Program-made: the position numbers and the translations under genes
Shown here: one piece after another, positions 38,006 through 47,573 of the stretch
Layout of the letters: the number at the start of each line of letters is the position of its first letter
Position numbering within the stretch: the first letter of the stretch is position 1
Source: Comamonas sp. B21-038
Lineage (GTDB): Bacteria > Pseudomonadota > Gammaproteobacteria > Burkholderiales > Burkholderiaceae_C
DNA: 64,000 nt
NCBI RefSeq assembly: GCF_022387135.1
Contig: NZ_CP092462.1
Location: 4,890,001 to 4,954,000 of the forward strand
Reading direction: 5' to 3'
The notes under the pieces: generated by a model
Database searches by the model: none
What the model saw: only the letters and a program-made list of their open reading frames with translations
What the model was told of the DNA's origin: nothing

Positions 38006-38299
38006 GGTCAGTTACTCCTTGCCGATAGACGAAAACTTGCTAAGGCGTGTTTTTAACTGCAGTCGGGCGCGCAGAAATGACGAGTTGAAACCGGGTGAAT
38101 CATGAATATTTCATGACACAAGAAATATTTAGTAGCAGATGAATTTGATTTTTAGATGATGCCTATAGAAAATCAATATGGTCGTAACAGCCAGATTACA
38201 TATAGGCTCATAGACCGAGTCGATCCTTCCAGGGTTTCTTTACAAAGATCTGCAAATTGGCAACTTGCTTTACTTTTGAGCTTTGTTTTTACGAATAAG
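38006..38299 (-). promoter_or_regulatory. AT-rich upstream regulatory region of the CsgG-type cluster
   Basis: No gene is seen in 38006-38445. The part from about 38040 to 38300 is much more AT-rich than the surroundings. It contains a perfect inverted repeat TCATGAA-TAT-TTCATGA at 38100-38116 and AAATATTT at 38123-38130. On the reverse strand TTGATT (near 38175) and TAAAAA, spaced about 16 bases, could be -35/-10 elements. The rest holds the malate synthase terminators. Confidence 0.5.
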
Positions 38300-38328
38300 T
38301 AAAAAAGCCTGCCCAAACCGGGCAGGCT
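38300..38328 (-). terminator. Intrinsic terminator downstream of glcB (distal)
   Basis: On the reverse strand a 9-bp stem AGCCTGCCC/GGGCAGGCT with a 5-base loop is followed by a T-run (A-run at 38301-38306 on the plus strand). It is the second of two terminators after malate synthase. Confidence 0.88.
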
Positions 38329-38353
38329 CTGAAAAGGATTAGCTTAGGCGCTA

Positions 38354-38379
38354 TAAAAAAAGCAGCCTCCTGGGCTGCT
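38354..38379 (-). terminator. Intrinsic terminator downstream of glcB (proximal)
   Basis: On the reverse strand a 7-bp stem AGCAGCC/GGCTGCT is followed by seven T (A-run at 38354-38360 on the plus strand). Together with the next hairpin it insulates the CsgG-type cluster from malate synthase transcription. Confidence 0.85.
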
Positions 38380-38445
38380 CCTGGTATTTACCCTGATTAG
38401 TGACCGAAGGCAGGGAACGCAGCCCTGCCCCGGCCAGGTGACCGC

Positions 38446-40638
38446 TCAGGCACCGGCCTTGACCTTCAGGCGCCAGGCGTGCAGCAGCGGCTCGGTGTAG
38501 CCCGAGGGTTGCTCCTTGCCCTTGAACACCAGGTCCAGTGCGGCCTGGAAGGCAGCGCCTTGGGGGTTGGCCACCAGGCTCTTGTAAGCCGCATCGCCAG
38601 CGTTCTGGCCATCGACGACCTGGGCCATGCGGGCGAAGCTGTCGCGCACCATCGCCTCGGTCACGATGCCGTGCTGCAGCCAGTTGGCGATGTGCTGGCT
38701 GGAGATGCGCAAGGTGGCGCGGTCTTCCATCAGGCCCACGTTGTGGATGTCAGGCACCTTGGAGCAGCCCACGCCCTGGTCGATCCAGCGCACCACATAG
38801 CCAAGGATGCCCTGCACATTGTTGTCCACTTCCTGCTGCTTCTCGGCATCGCTCCAGTTCGGGTTGGCGGCCACGGGCACCTGCAGGATGGCATTGAGCA
38901 GGTTGTCGCGCTCGGCGTCGGCGCTGGTCTTTTCCAGCTCCTTTTGCACCTCGGCCACATTGACCTGGTGGTAGTGCATTGCATGCAGGGTGGCGCCGGT
39001 GGGCGAGGGCACCCAGGCGGTGTTGGCACCGGCCTTGGGCTGGGCAATCTTCTGCTCCAGCATGGCCTTCATCAGATCAGGCATGGCCCACATGCCCTTG
39101 CCGATCTGGGCGCGGCCGCGCAGGCCCATCGTCAGGCCCACCAGCACATTGCTCTTTTCGTAGGCGGGCAGCCAGGCGCAGGTTTTCATGTCGGCCTTGC
39201 GCACCATCGGGCCGGCGTACATCGCGGTATGCATTTCGTCGCCAGTGCGGTCCAGGAAGCCGGTGTTGATGAACGCCACGCGCGCAGGCGCTGCAGCAAT
39301 CGCGGCCTTCAGGTTCACCGTGGTGCGGCGCTCTTCGTCCATGATGCCCAGCTTGACCGTGTTGGCGGGCAGGCCCAGCATCTGTTCGACGCGGCCGAAC
39401 AGCTCATCGGCAAAGGCTGCTTCGGCGGGGCCGTGCATCTTGGGCTTGACGATGTAGACACTGCCGGTGCGGCTGTTGCGGATGCCGTGCGCACCCTTGC
39501 CCTGCAGATCGTGCATCGCAATGGCGGTGGTCACCACCGCGTCCATGATGCCTTCAGGAATCTCTTGCTTGTCTGCACCCCAGAGGATGGCCGGGTTGGT
39601 CATCAGGTGGCCGACATTGCGCAGGAACATCAGCGAGCGGCCATGGAGCTTGAGGCTGTCGCCGTTGGCCGCTTTGTATTCGCGGTCGGCGTTAAGGCCA
39701 CGGGTCACCGTCTTGCCGCCCTTGTCGAAGGATTCGGTCAAGGTGCCTTTGAGAATGCCCAGCCAGTTGGCATAGCCGTTGACCTTGTCTTCGGCATCCA
39801 CGGCCGCGACCGAATCCTCCAGGTCGAGGATGGTCGACAGCGCCGCTTCGACGACTACGTCGGAGACGCCGGCGGCGTCGCTGCTGCCAATGGGGGTGGC
39901 CTTGTTGATGATGATGTCGATATGCAGGCCATGGTTCTTCAGCAGCACCGACTGGGGCGCTGCCGCATCGCCCTGGTAGCCGACAAACTTGGCAGCATCC
40001 TGCAGGCCCGTCTTGCTGCCGTCCTTGAGAGAGACGGCCAGTTGGCCGCCTTCAACGGTGTAGCCGGTGGCATCGGCATGCGAGCCCCGGGCCAGTGGCG
40101 CGGCCTGGTCGAGGAACTGGCGCGCATAGGCGACGACCTTGGCGCCGCGCACAGGGTTGTAGCCCTTGCCCTTTTCTGCGCCACCGTCTTCGCTGATCAC
40201 ATCGGTGCCATAGAGCGCGTCGTACAGCGAGCCCCAGCGGGCGTTGGCCGCATTCAGTGCGTAGCGGGCATTGAGAATGGGCACCACCAGCTGGGGGCCG
40301 GCTTGCACCGCCAGCTCGGAGTCCACGTTCTCGGTGCTGGCCTTCACGTCCTGGGGCTGTTCGACCAGGTAGCCGATCTGGGTCAGAAACTGGCGGTAGG
40401 CCGGCATGTCGGTGATCGGGCCGGGGTGGGCCTTGTGCCAGTGGTCCAGCTCGGTCTGCAGGCGGTCACGCTCGGCCAGCAGCGCGGCGTTCTTGGGCGC
40501 CAGGTCGGAGACGATGGCATCGAAACCTTGCCAGAACGCAGCGGGCTCCACGCCGGTGCCTGGCAGCACCTGGGTGTTCACAAAGTCATACAGAGTCTGG
40601 GCCACTTGCAGGCCGTGGACGGTGGTGCGTTCAGTCAT
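38446..40638 (-). CDS. glcB: Malate synthase G
   Basis: A 730-residue cytosolic enzyme condensing glyoxylate and acetyl-CoA to malate. The length fits isoform G (about 720-730). Signatures include [34 protein letters not shown] and the C-terminal [20 protein letters not shown] with the conserved cysteine. GAAAGG precedes the ATG. It stands alone between double terminators and a 423-base upstream gap, without glycolate oxidase genes. It would serve growth on two-carbon compounds. Confidence 0.96.
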   Translation of the reverse strand: MTERTTVHGLQVAQTLYDFVNTQVLPGTGVEPAAFWQGFDAIVSDLAPKNAALLAERDRLQTELDHWHKAHPGPITDMPAYRQFLTQIGYLVEQPQDVKASTENVDSELAVQAGPQLVVPILNARYALNAANARWGSLYDALYGTDVISEDGGAEKGKGYNPVRGAKVVAYARQFLDQAAPLARGSHADATGYTVEGGQLAVSLKDGSKTGLQDAAKFVGYQGDAAAPQSVLLKNHGLHIDIIINKATPIGSSDAAGVSDVVVEAALSTILDLEDSVAAVDAEDKVNGYANWLGILKGTLTESFDKGGKTVTRGLNADREYKAANGDSLKLHGRSLMFLRNVGHLMTNPAILWGADKQEIPEGIMDAVVTTAIAMHDLQGKGAHGIRNSRTGSVYIVKPKMHGPAEAAFADELFGRVEQMLGLPANTVKLGIMDEERRTTVNLKAAIAAAPARVAFINTGFLDRTGDEMHTAMYAGPMVRKADMKTCAWLPAYEKSNVLVGLTMGLRGRAQIGKGMWAMPDLMKAMLEQKIAQPKAGANTAWVPSPTGATLHAMHYHQVNVAEVQKELEKTSADAERDNLLNAILQVPVAANPNWSDAEKQQEVDNNVQGILGYVVRWIDQGVGCSKVPDIHNVGLMEDRATLRISSQHIANWLQHGIVTEAMVRDSFARMAQVVDGQNAGDAAYKSLVANPQGAAFQAALDLVFKGKEQPSGYTEPLLHAWRLKVKAGA

Positions 40639-41061
40639 GGTGTCTACCTTTCAATACATATCAACTGCAGTCGCCCCAGGAGCGCAAGGTCCTCAGGCAG
40701 CATCAGCACACTTTATTCCATACCCCATAGCGCAATCAATCCATTAAAAACACTTTGATATATGACTTTTTTGGATGTAATCGAACACTGCTACCGCCGT
40801 GCCCGGCCCAAGGCTTCGATGGATTGCATGAAATGATCCGCTTTATTTATGTCGCAGATGGTGTGGCCGGGGCTTGGGGTGGTCTGCGCAGGCGGGCATC
40901 CTGGCGCACAGCGTCCATTAGCACAGTTGTTGCCGAAAAGTAGCAGGCCGTCAGAAAATGCGCACAAAGATTGATACACGTCAGAAATGATCAGATACAA
41001 TCATTTTTATCGAAAGGCGGTAATTTCCCACGCGCCTTCGTCTTTTTCAGGAGTGTGTTTC
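40639..41061. promoter_or_regulatory. Divergent intergenic region between glcB and the first Roadblock gene
   Basis: No gene is recognised. A sigma70-like promoter for the Roadblock gene is plausible at 40971-41001: TTGATA followed after 17 bases by GATACA, or after 19 by TACAAT. The glcB side (40660-40760) is AT-rich and must hold the malate synthase promoter. No palindrome stands out. Confidence 0.4.
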
Positions 41062-41421
41062 ATGGCGAACTTGACCGACAGCTTGAATGATCTGATGTCT
41101 CTGGAAGGCGCGCTGTGTGCAGCCGTGGTGGACTACAACAGCGGCATGATGCTGGCGAGCGCCGGCACGGGCGTGGACATGGAGCTGGCGGCTGCCGGCA
41201 ACACCGAAGTGGTGCGTGCCAAGATGAAGACCATCAAGGCGCTGGGCCTCAATGAGAACATTGACGACATCCTCATCACCTTGGGCAAGCAGTACCACAT
41301 CATTCGCCCCTGCTCGCGCCTGGCTGGCATCTTCGTGTACTACGTGCTCGACAACAAGCGCGCCAATCTGGCATTGGCACGCCGCAAGGTCACCGACGTC
41401 GAAGCCGGCATCACCATGTAA
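41062..41421 (+). CDS. Roadblock/LC7-domain protein, copy 1
   Basis: A 119-residue single-domain protein of the Roadblock/LC7 fold. The family pattern is visible as SLEGALCAAVVDYNSGMMLASAG near the N-terminus and GIFVYYVLDNKRANLALAR near the C-terminus. Bacterial members such as MglB regulate small GTPases, but no Ras-like GTPase gene is near. AGGAG is placed before ATG 41062. A paralogue about 84% identical follows 344 bases downstream. A two-component system is encoded convergently beyond it. Confidence 0.85.
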   Translation: MANLTDSLNDLMSLEGALCAAVVDYNSGMMLASAGTGVDMELAAAGNTEVVRAKMKTIKALGLNENIDDILITLGKQYHIIRPCSRLAGIFVYYVLDNKRANLALARRKVTDVEAGITM

Positions 41422-41764
41422 TGGCGGGCTGGCGCCATTGCCAGCTCCGGGTGCCGATAAGCTTGCAGATGGCTTCCGCGGCCCTCTCCACGGGCGCGGG
41501 GCCTGCGTTGACTGCAGGCCGTCGCAAATAACACACGGTTTGTTACGAATCCTGCTTGCAGTTCCCAGGCGCTGTTTTGCGGATGGATGCAAGCCAGTCC
41601 AAGGGCTGCTGCTATCTAATTAGCACAGGCCTGCGCTGGGACTACGGCATCCGTGACAACGGTGCACAGCAGATGATTGCTCGAATCAGAAGTGACTTAT
41701 TAGAATCATCTATACCTTTATAAGGTAGCAGTGGTTGATCTAGATCACATAGATTGGAGTGGTT
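41422..41764. other. Spacer between the two Roadblock genes
   Basis: This 343-base gap contains no recognisable gene. A hairpin GCCTGC/GCAGGC lies at 41501-41519 without a T-run. An AT-rich stretch at about 41690-41730 may hold the promoter of the second copy. The gap does not resemble the upstream region of copy 1 to the eye, so the two copies are probably controlled separately. Confidence 0.5.
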
Positions 41765-42124
41765 ATGGCAAATCTGAACGACAGCTTGAACGATTTGATG
41801 TCGATGGACGGCGCCCTGTGCGCTGCTGTGGTGGACTACAGCAGCGGCATGATGCTGGGCAGCGTAGGCACTGGCGTGGACATGGAGCTGGCAGCGGCCG
41901 GCAACACCGAAGTGGTGCGCGCGAAGATGAAGACGATGAAGGCCCTGGGTCTGAACGACAACATCGACGACATCCTCATCACCCTGGGCAAGCAGTACCA
42001 CATCATTCGCCCCTCTCAGCGGCTGTCCGGCATCTTCGTCTATTACGTGCTGGACAAATCCCGCTCCAACCTGGCGCTGGCGCGCCGCAAGGTGGCGGAT
42101 GTGGAATCGAACATGAGCATGTGA
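41765..42124 (+). CDS. Roadblock/LC7-domain protein, copy 2
   Basis: A 119-residue paralogue of the protein encoded at 41062. The central part from MELAAAGNTEVVRAKMKT to ITLGKQYHIIRP is almost unchanged; differences cluster near the C-terminus (PSQRLSG, DKSRSN, VESNMSM). TGGAG lies a few bases upstream. ATG 41765 was preferred over a GTG two codons earlier because it aligns with copy 1. A strong terminator follows. The near-identity suggests a recent tandem duplication, possibly giving hetero-oligomers. Confidence 0.85.
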   Translation: MANLNDSLNDLMSMDGALCAAVVDYSSGMMLGSVGTGVDMELAAAGNTEVVRAKMKTMKALGLNDNIDDILITLGKQYHIIRPSQRLSGIFVYYVLDKSRSNLALARRKVADVESNMSM

Positions 42125-42147
42125 TTGCGCGTTGCCGCGATCACCGG

Positions 42148-42173
42148 GCGGGCCTGATGGGCCCGCTTTTTTT
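42148..42173 (+). terminator. Intrinsic terminator after the second Roadblock gene
   Basis: A 7-bp stem GCGGGCC/GGCCCGC with a 5-base loop is followed by seven T at 42167-42173. Confidence 0.88.
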
Positions 42174-42220
42174 CGCGCGTATTCCAGCGCAACCGAAGCA
42201 GGTAGTGGTTTTGCTGCGTG

Positions 42221-42907
42221 TCAGGCGGACACCAGCGGCGCGCGGAACTGGTAGCCCACTTTCTGCTGCGACTGCAGCGGCACGGCCAGCGGCGTGGCCT
42301 TTTCGATGCGGCGGCGCAGGCGGTAGATCGTGGCATGCAGACTGTTGTCGGAGTCGCTCGCCGTCGGATAGCCCAGCAGCTCCCGGATCTGGTCCCGGCC
42401 GACGACGGCGCCCTGGGCCTTGAGAAAGCACTGCATCAGCATCAGGTCGGTGGGGCTCAGCTCGACGCTTTGGCCATCGGGCGTCATCAGGATGCTGCGG
42501 TGGCTGTCGAGCTTCCAGGCCGTTGCCACCTGGGCGGTGGTCATGATGCGGCGGTGCACGGCGCGCACGGCCAGCTCCACCTGCTCGAAAGTCACCGGCT
42601 TGGTCAGGTACATATCGGCGCCGGCATGGATGACTTCGCCAAACACTTCGGGCCCCAGCCGGCCCGAGACGATCAGTACCCCTGCCTGGCTGCGCTTGCG
42701 CAGAATGCGCAGCAGCTCGGTGCCATTGACGCCGGGCAGCATCAAATCCAGCACATAGAAGTCGAAGCGGTAGGGCTCGATGTCGGCCAGCAGGTCGCTG
42801 CTGTCGTTGTAGACCTGCACCTGGACGCCTTGGTTGCGCAGGTGCTGGGCCAGAAATTCGCTGTATTCGGGGTCGTCGTCGACCAGGGCGAGCGTGGCGG
42901 GAAGCAT
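42221..42907 (-). CDS. OmpR-type response regulator
   Basis: A 228-residue two-component regulator. The receiver domain has acidic residues in LVDDD (10-12), the phosphoacceptor D54 (YVLDLMLP), and K103 in YLTKPV. The C-terminal part (about 130-225) is a winged helix with SPTDLMLMQCFLKAQG and DNSLHATIYRLRRRIE. The kinase gene lies 96 bases upstream on the same strand. Target genes are unknown; the convergent Roadblock genes are the nearest candidates. Confidence 0.93.
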   Translation of the reverse strand: MLPATLALVDDDPEYSEFLAQHLRNQGVQVQVYNDSSDLLADIEPYRFDFYVLDLMLPGVNGTELLRILRKRSQAGVLIVSGRLGPEVFGEVIHAGADMYLTKPVTFEQVELAVRAVHRRIMTTAQVATAWKLDSHRSILMTPDGQSVELSPTDLMLMQCFLKAQGAVVGRDQIRELLGYPTASDSDNSLHATIYRLRRRIEKATPLAVPLQSQQKVGYQFRAPLVSA

Positions 42908-43003
42908 GGTGTATCGGTTGAAAGAATACTGTCGGTGTAAAGGCCTGGGAAGCGAAGAGCCAACTTCAGCAGGGGCAGGGTGTTGCGGTCATCGCTGTGC
43001 TGG

Positions 43004-44254
43004 CTAGTCGTCCAGCCCTTGGGGCAACTCCATGCGCATGATGGTGCCGTTTGGCTGGCGCGGCAAGGCCTGGACGGTGCCCTGGTGCAGTTGCACCACC
43101 GAGCGCACGATGAACAACCCCAGGCCGGCGCCGGCGCGGTGGCGATGGTCACTGCCACGCGTACCCTTTTCGAACAGGCGGGGACGCAGGCTATCGGGAA
43201 TGCCCGGGCCTTCGTCGATCACCTCGATGATCAGCGCCAGCGGGTCGTCCGAATCGGCCAGGCGCAGCAGCACCGGGCTGTCTGCAGGGGCGTAGTTGAG
43301 CGCGTTGTTGAGCAGGTTGCGAATGGTCAGCCGCATCAGCGCCGGGTGCAGCTGTACGGTGCGCGCCTCGGCGTCCCAGACCACCTGGATGCGGGGGCGG
43401 GCATCGGCGGCGATATCGTGCAGCACCAGGTTGACCAAGGTGGGCAGATCGGTATCGGAGGATGCGCCGGCACGCCCGCCAACAGCCAGGATGGTGCCGG
43501 CAGCCAGGGTGTTGTCCAGGGTGCCGATGACCTGCTGCAGCACATGCTCGGCGCGCAGCAGGGCCTTGGTGGCCGGCGTGGTCTGGGCCAGTTGCAGGTC
43601 GGCAATGGCGGACATGGTGGCCTGCATCGCGGCCGAGGCATTGTTCAGCGGCTGGCGGATCTCATGCGACAGCAGCTGCAGCATCTCGCTGTGCTCGGCC
43701 AGCATCGCGGTGCGCCAGTCCAGCAAGGTGCGCATTTTCAGCAACTCGCCCTTCTCTTCGCTGCGTTCGGGATTGGTGGATGACAGCGCGGCCAGCTGAG
43801 CGCGCAGCGTATCGGCCTGCGCCGCATTGGCGTATTCGGCGCTGCAGTCCTGCATCAGCATCAGCACGCCCTGGGCGCTTTTGCTGCCTGCAGACCCAGG
43901 CCAGAGGTGGGGTGAAAGACTGATGCGGCGCCAGGCGAGCTGGCCATGGGCATCGGTCTTGCACGTGTCGAACTGCTGGCGCTGGCCTTGCGCGGCAGCC
44001 TGCAGGGCCTCCTGGTGCTGCAGTGCAAAGGCGGGGGGCAGCGCCTCGCCCAGCAACTGGCCTGCGATGCCGGTGCTGGGCACGCCAAACCATTCGCACC
44101 ATTGCGGCGAGGCCAGGCGCAGGCGCTGGTCGCGCCCCCAGTACGCCATCGCCACCGGGCTGCTGCCAAACAGGCGCAGCAGCTGCGCCGGGGCATACCA
44201 GAGGGTGTCGGCGCTGGACGGGGTGCTGGAAGGCGGCGTTGAAGCAGGCGGCAT
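43004..44254 (-). CDS. PAS-domain sensor histidine kinase
   Basis: A 416-residue kinase without a clear transmembrane segment, so probably cytosolic. A PAS-like domain occupies about 20-140 (RLFGSSPVAMAYWGRDQRLRL). The H-box is LSHEIRQPLNNAS with H197. The N-box is NLLNNALNYAP, and the G-boxes are DEGPGIPD and GAGLGLFIV. A coiled segment lies at 145-180. It precedes the response regulator gene and is divergent from a LysR gene. Confidence 0.93.
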   Translation of the reverse strand: MPPASTPPSSTPSSADTLWYAPAQLLRLFGSSPVAMAYWGRDQRLRLASPQWCEWFGVPSTGIAGQLLGEALPPAFALQHQEALQAAAQGQRQQFDTCKTDAHGQLAWRRISLSPHLWPGSAGSKSAQGVLMLMQDCSAEYANAAQADTLRAQLAALSSTNPERSEEKGELLKMRTLLDWRTAMLAEHSEMLQLLSHEIRQPLNNASAAMQATMSAIADLQLAQTTPATKALLRAEHVLQQVIGTLDNTLAAGTILAVGGRAGASSDTDLPTLVNLVLHDIAADARPRIQVVWDAEARTVQLHPALMRLTIRNLLNNALNYAPADSPVLLRLADSDDPLALIIEVIDEGPGIPDSLRPRLFEKGTRGSDHRHRAGAGLGLFIVRSVVQLHQGTVQALPRQPNGTIMRMELPQGLDD

Positions 44255-44418
44255 AGGAGCGGGGGCGCAGGAAAAGAGCGGCTGTCAATGATGTCGCAGC
44301 GGGATGTGCGCTTTCATGCGCCCGCCAGGCCGGAGCCCCGATGATAATAGGCGGTGGCCCAGCCAGCGCGTCGCTCAAGCGCGGGCCGGCAGGCTTTGCA
44401 TATTTTCTGTGTTCTGGT

Positions 44419-45345
44419 ATGGATCGCCTCAAGCAGCTCGAATCATTTGTCGCCATCGCCTCGCGCGGCAGCCTCACGGCGGCTGCCAAGGCCGAAGGCG
44501 TGGCCCCGGCCATCATGGGCCGCCGGCTCGATGCGCTGGAGGAGCGCCTGGGCGTCAAGCTGCTCGTGCGCACCACCCGCAAGCTCACCTTGACCTACGA
44601 GGGCGCGGCCTTTCTCGAAGACTGCCAGCGCCTGCTGGCCGAGCTGGCCAGTGTCGAGGCCAGCGTCAGCGCCGGCGGCATCAAGGCCACAGGGCATCTG
44701 CGCGTGACCGCGCCAGCCGGCTTTGGGCGGCGCCATGTCGCGCCGCTGCTGCCGCTCTACCATGCGCGCCATCCCGAGGTCACGATCTCGCTGAACCTGA
44801 GCGACCGGCTGGTGGACCTGGCCGGCGAGGGCTATGACTGCGCGATCCGCGTGGGCGATCTGCCCGACTCGTCGCTGGTGAGCGTGCGCGTGGCGGACAA
44901 CCGGCGCCTGTGCGTGGCGACCCCTGAGTACCTGCGCCGCCGTGGCATTCCCCGCCACCCCAGCGAGCTGAACCAGCATGACTGCCTGACCCTGTCGAGC
45001 GAGGCCTCGCAGACGCGGGGATGGGCTTTTCGCATGCCGGCTGCGGCGGGCGGCAGCGAGGTGGTCTACCTCAAGCCCGGCGGGCCGCTCGATTGCTCGG
45101 ATGGCCAAGTATTGCATGACTGGTGCCAGCAAGGCTGGGGCATTGCCTGGCGCAGTACCTGGGAGGTCGAGGCGGAGATCGCGGCCGGCCGCCTGGTGGA
45201 GGTGCTGGAGGACTTTGCCGCACCTCCCAATGGCATTTATGTGATGTTCCAGCAGCGCAAGCACCTGCCGCTGCGGGTGCGCTTGTGGATCGATTTCGTC
45301 AAGCAGCACTACGAACGTGCCGATTTTTGGAAGAAGATGGAGTAA
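44419..45345 (+). CDS. LysR-family transcriptional regulator
   Basis: A 308-residue regulator. The N-terminal helix-turn-helix is LESFVAIASRGSLTAAAKAE...GRRLDALEERLG, and the C-terminal part is a periplasmic-binding-protein-like inducer domain starting near ATGHLRVTAPAGFGRRHV. It belongs to the common CrgA/DsdC-like group. It is followed at 4 bases by a DUF2214 membrane protein gene; the two are probably co-transcribed. The inducer is unknown. Confidence 0.92.
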   Translation: MDRLKQLESFVAIASRGSLTAAAKAEGVAPAIMGRRLDALEERLGVKLLVRTTRKLTLTYEGAAFLEDCQRLLAELASVEASVSAGGIKATGHLRVTAPAGFGRRHVAPLLPLYHARHPEVTISLNLSDRLVDLAGEGYDCAIRVGDLPDSSLVSVRVADNRRLCVATPEYLRRRGIPRHPSELNQHDCLTLSSEASQTRGWAFRMPAAAGGSEVVYLKPGGPLDCSDGQVLHDWCQQGWGIAWRSTWEVEAEIAAGRLVEVLEDFAAPPNGIYVMFQQRKHLPLRVRLWIDFVKQHYERADFWKKME

Positions 45346-45349
45346 CACG

Positions 45350-45796
45350 ATGACTTTGGAAGCTGTTCTGGCCTGTCTGCACCTGCTGGCCTTGTTGACC
45401 ATGGTGGTTTTTCTCTCCAGCGAGGCGGCGCTGTGCCGGGGTGAGTGGATGAATGCGGCTGTCGTGCAGCGCCTGGCGCGCCTCGATCTGGTCTACGCCT
45501 TTGCCGCGCTGGCGGTGCTGGCCACCGGTCTGCTGCGCCTGTTTCTCGGGGCCAAGGGGGTGACCTGGTATGTCAGCCAGCCGCTGTTCCACCTGAAGAT
45601 GACCCTGGTCGTCGTCGGCGTGGTGCTGTCGTTCAAGCCGACAGCCGTGTTCCGCCGCTGGTTACGGCAATTGCGCGACAATGGCGCTTTGCCTGGGGAC
45701 GCCGAGGTGCGCGCCACGCGCAAATGGGTCATGTGGCAAGCCCACCTGATTCCCGTGATCGCCGCCGTCGCCGTGTTTTATGCCCGGGGCTGGTAA
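45350..45796 (+). CDS. DUF2214-family membrane protein
   Basis: A 148-residue inner-membrane protein with four hydrophobic helices (about 5-25, 48-68, 80-100 and 125-145). The pattern LDLVYAFAALAVLATGLLRL, then YVSQPLFHLKMTLV, is typical of DUF2214. ATG 45350 follows the LysR stop by 4 bases; the frame is open into that gene without further homology. Function unknown. Confidence 0.85.
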   Translation: MTLEAVLACLHLLALLTMVVFLSSEAALCRGEWMNAAVVQRLARLDLVYAFAALAVLATGLLRLFLGAKGVTWYVSQPLFHLKMTLVVVGVVLSFKPTAVFRRWLRQLRDNGALPGDAEVRATRKWVMWQAHLIPVIAAVAVFYARGW

Positions 45797-45837
45797 ACCG
45801 GCCCAGCGCTGGTAACTGCTTCGTCTAAGTTTCAAAT

Positions 45838-47547
45838 ATGTTGCAAGTCAAAAAAGATTTGCTCGCAGTGCTTGCTGCCGAGCTCGAGAAATTGTCGCCT
45901 GGCGCAGGTAGCCGCGCGGCCTTTGAAACGCCCAAGGTGGCAGCGCATGGTGACTATGCGGTGACCGCCGCGATGCAGCTGGCCAAGCCGCTCAAGGCCA
46001 ACCCCCGCGCACTGGGCGAGCAGCTCAAGGCCGCGCTGGAAGCCACGCCCGCGTTTGCTCAATGGGTGGATGCGATCGAGATCGCTGGCCCCGGCTTTTT
46101 GAACCTGCGCCTCAAGCCCGCTGCCAAGCAGCAGGTGGTGCAGGAGGTGCTGTCCCAGGGCGAGCGCTTTGGCATGCAGCCGCAGCGCGATGAAAAGATC
46201 ATCGTCGAGTTCGTCTCGGCCAACCCCACCGGCCCGCTGCACGTGGGCCACGGCCGCCAGGCCGCGCTGGGTGATGCCATCTGCAACCTCTATGCCAGCC
46301 AGGGCTGGTCCGTGCACCGCGAGTTCTACTACAACGACGCGGGTGTGCAGATCGACACCCTGACCAAGAGCACCCAGCTGCGTGCCAAGGGCTTCAAGCC
46401 CGGTGACGATTGCTGGCCTACCGACAGCGACAACCCGCTGGCCAAGAACTTCTACAACGGCGACTACATCGGCGACATTGCCCAGGCGTTCCTCGCCAAG
46501 CAGACGATCGAGGCCGATGACCGCACATTCACCGCCAATGGCGATGTCGAAGACTACGACAACATCCGCAACTTTGCGGTCGCCTACCTGCGTAACGAGC
46601 AGGACAAGGACCTGCAGGCCTTCAACCTCAAGTTCGACGAGTACTACCTCGAATCGAGCCTGTACCAGAATGGCCATGTGGACGAGACCGTCCAGCGCCT
46701 GATCGCCAGCGGCCATACCTATGAGCAGGATGGCGCGCTGTGGCTGCGCACCACCGACTTCGGTGACGACAAGGACCGTGTGATGCGCAAGTCCGACGGC
46801 ACCTACACCTACTTTCTGCCCGATGTGGCCTACCACACGCAAAAGTTCCTGCGCGGCTACGGCAAGGCCGTCAACATCCAGGGCACGGACCACCACGGCA
46901 CCATTGCCCGCGTGCGTGCCGGCCTGCAGGCGGTCAACGTCGGCATCCCCCAGGGCTACCCTGACTACGTGCTGCACACGATGGTGCGCGTGGTGCGTGG
47001 CGGCGAGGAAGTCAAGATCAGCAAGCGCGCCGGCAGCTATGTGACCTTGCGCGACCTGATCGAGTGGACCAGCAAGGATGCGGTGCGCTTCTTCCTGCTG
47101 TCGCGCAAGCCCGATACCGAATACACCTTCGACGTCGATCTGGCCGTGGCCCAGAACAACGACAACCCGGTGTTCTACGTGCAGTACGCCCATGCGCGCA
47201 TCTGCTCGGTGCTGCGCGGCTGGCAGGAGCAGGGCGGCGCCGGCCTGCCTGCGCTGGCGGGCATCGACCTGGGCGCGCTGCAAGGCCCCCAGGCCCAGGC
47301 CTTGATGCAGATGCTGGCCCAGTATCCCGAGATGCTGACCAATGCTGCCGATGGCAATGCGCCGCATGATGTTACGTTCTACCTGCGTGACCTGGCTTCG
47401 GCCTACCACAGCTACTATGATGCAGAGCGTATCCTGGTCGACGACGAAGCCACCAAATTGGCCCGTCTGGCCTTGGTGGCAGCGGTAGCCCAAGTGCTGC
47501 GCAACGGCCTGGCTGTGCTGGGCGTCAGTGCCCCGGAACGCATGTGA
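45838..47547 (+). CDS. argS: Arginyl-tRNA synthetase
   Basis: A 569-residue class I synthetase. The N-terminal Add1 domain (1-110) is followed by the HIGH-type motif HVGH at 135-138 in [21 protein letters not shown]-like signature region [16 protein letters not shown] follows, then a C-terminal anticodon-binding domain with [14 protein letters not shown]. The start ATG 45838 gives the normal length. The SPOR-domain gene follows closely, the usual order in Burkholderiales. Confidence 0.96.
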   Translation: MLQVKKDLLAVLAAELEKLSPGAGSRAAFETPKVAAHGDYAVTAAMQLAKPLKANPRALGEQLKAALEATPAFAQWVDAIEIAGPGFLNLRLKPAAKQQVVQEVLSQGERFGMQPQRDEKIIVEFVSANPTGPLHVGHGRQAALGDAICNLYASQGWSVHREFYYNDAGVQIDTLTKSTQLRAKGFKPGDDCWPTDSDNPLAKNFYNGDYIGDIAQAFLAKQTIEADDRTFTANGDVEDYDNIRNFAVAYLRNEQDKDLQAFNLKFDEYYLESSLYQNGHVDETVQRLIASGHTYEQDGALWLRTTDFGDDKDRVMRKSDGTYTYFLPDVAYHTQKFLRGYGKAVNIQGTDHHGTIARVRAGLQAVNVGIPQGYPDYVLHTMVRVVRGGEEVKISKRAGSYVTLRDLIEWTSKDAVRFFLLSRKPDTEYTFDVDLAVAQNNDNPVFYVQYAHARICSVLRGWQEQGGAGLPALAGIDLGALQGPQAQALMQMLAQYPEMLTNAADGNAPHDVTFYLRDLASAYHSYYDAERILVDDEATKLARLALVAAVAQVLRNGLAVLGVSAPERM

Positions 47548-47573
47548 TTTTGCGAGAAAAGGTAATAACTGCA

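Noticed and set aside
38092-38102. CsgD-like site CGGGTGAATCA
   Set aside because: Only a partial match to the enterobacterial consensus, on the opposite strand, and no CsgD gene is seen; chance is likely.
38479-40758. Very long open frame (759 codons) on the plus strand opposite malate synthase G
   Set aside because: It is the antisense shadow of a high-GC gene: His/Val/Gly-rich low-complexity translation, no family motif, no suitable ribosome-binding site.
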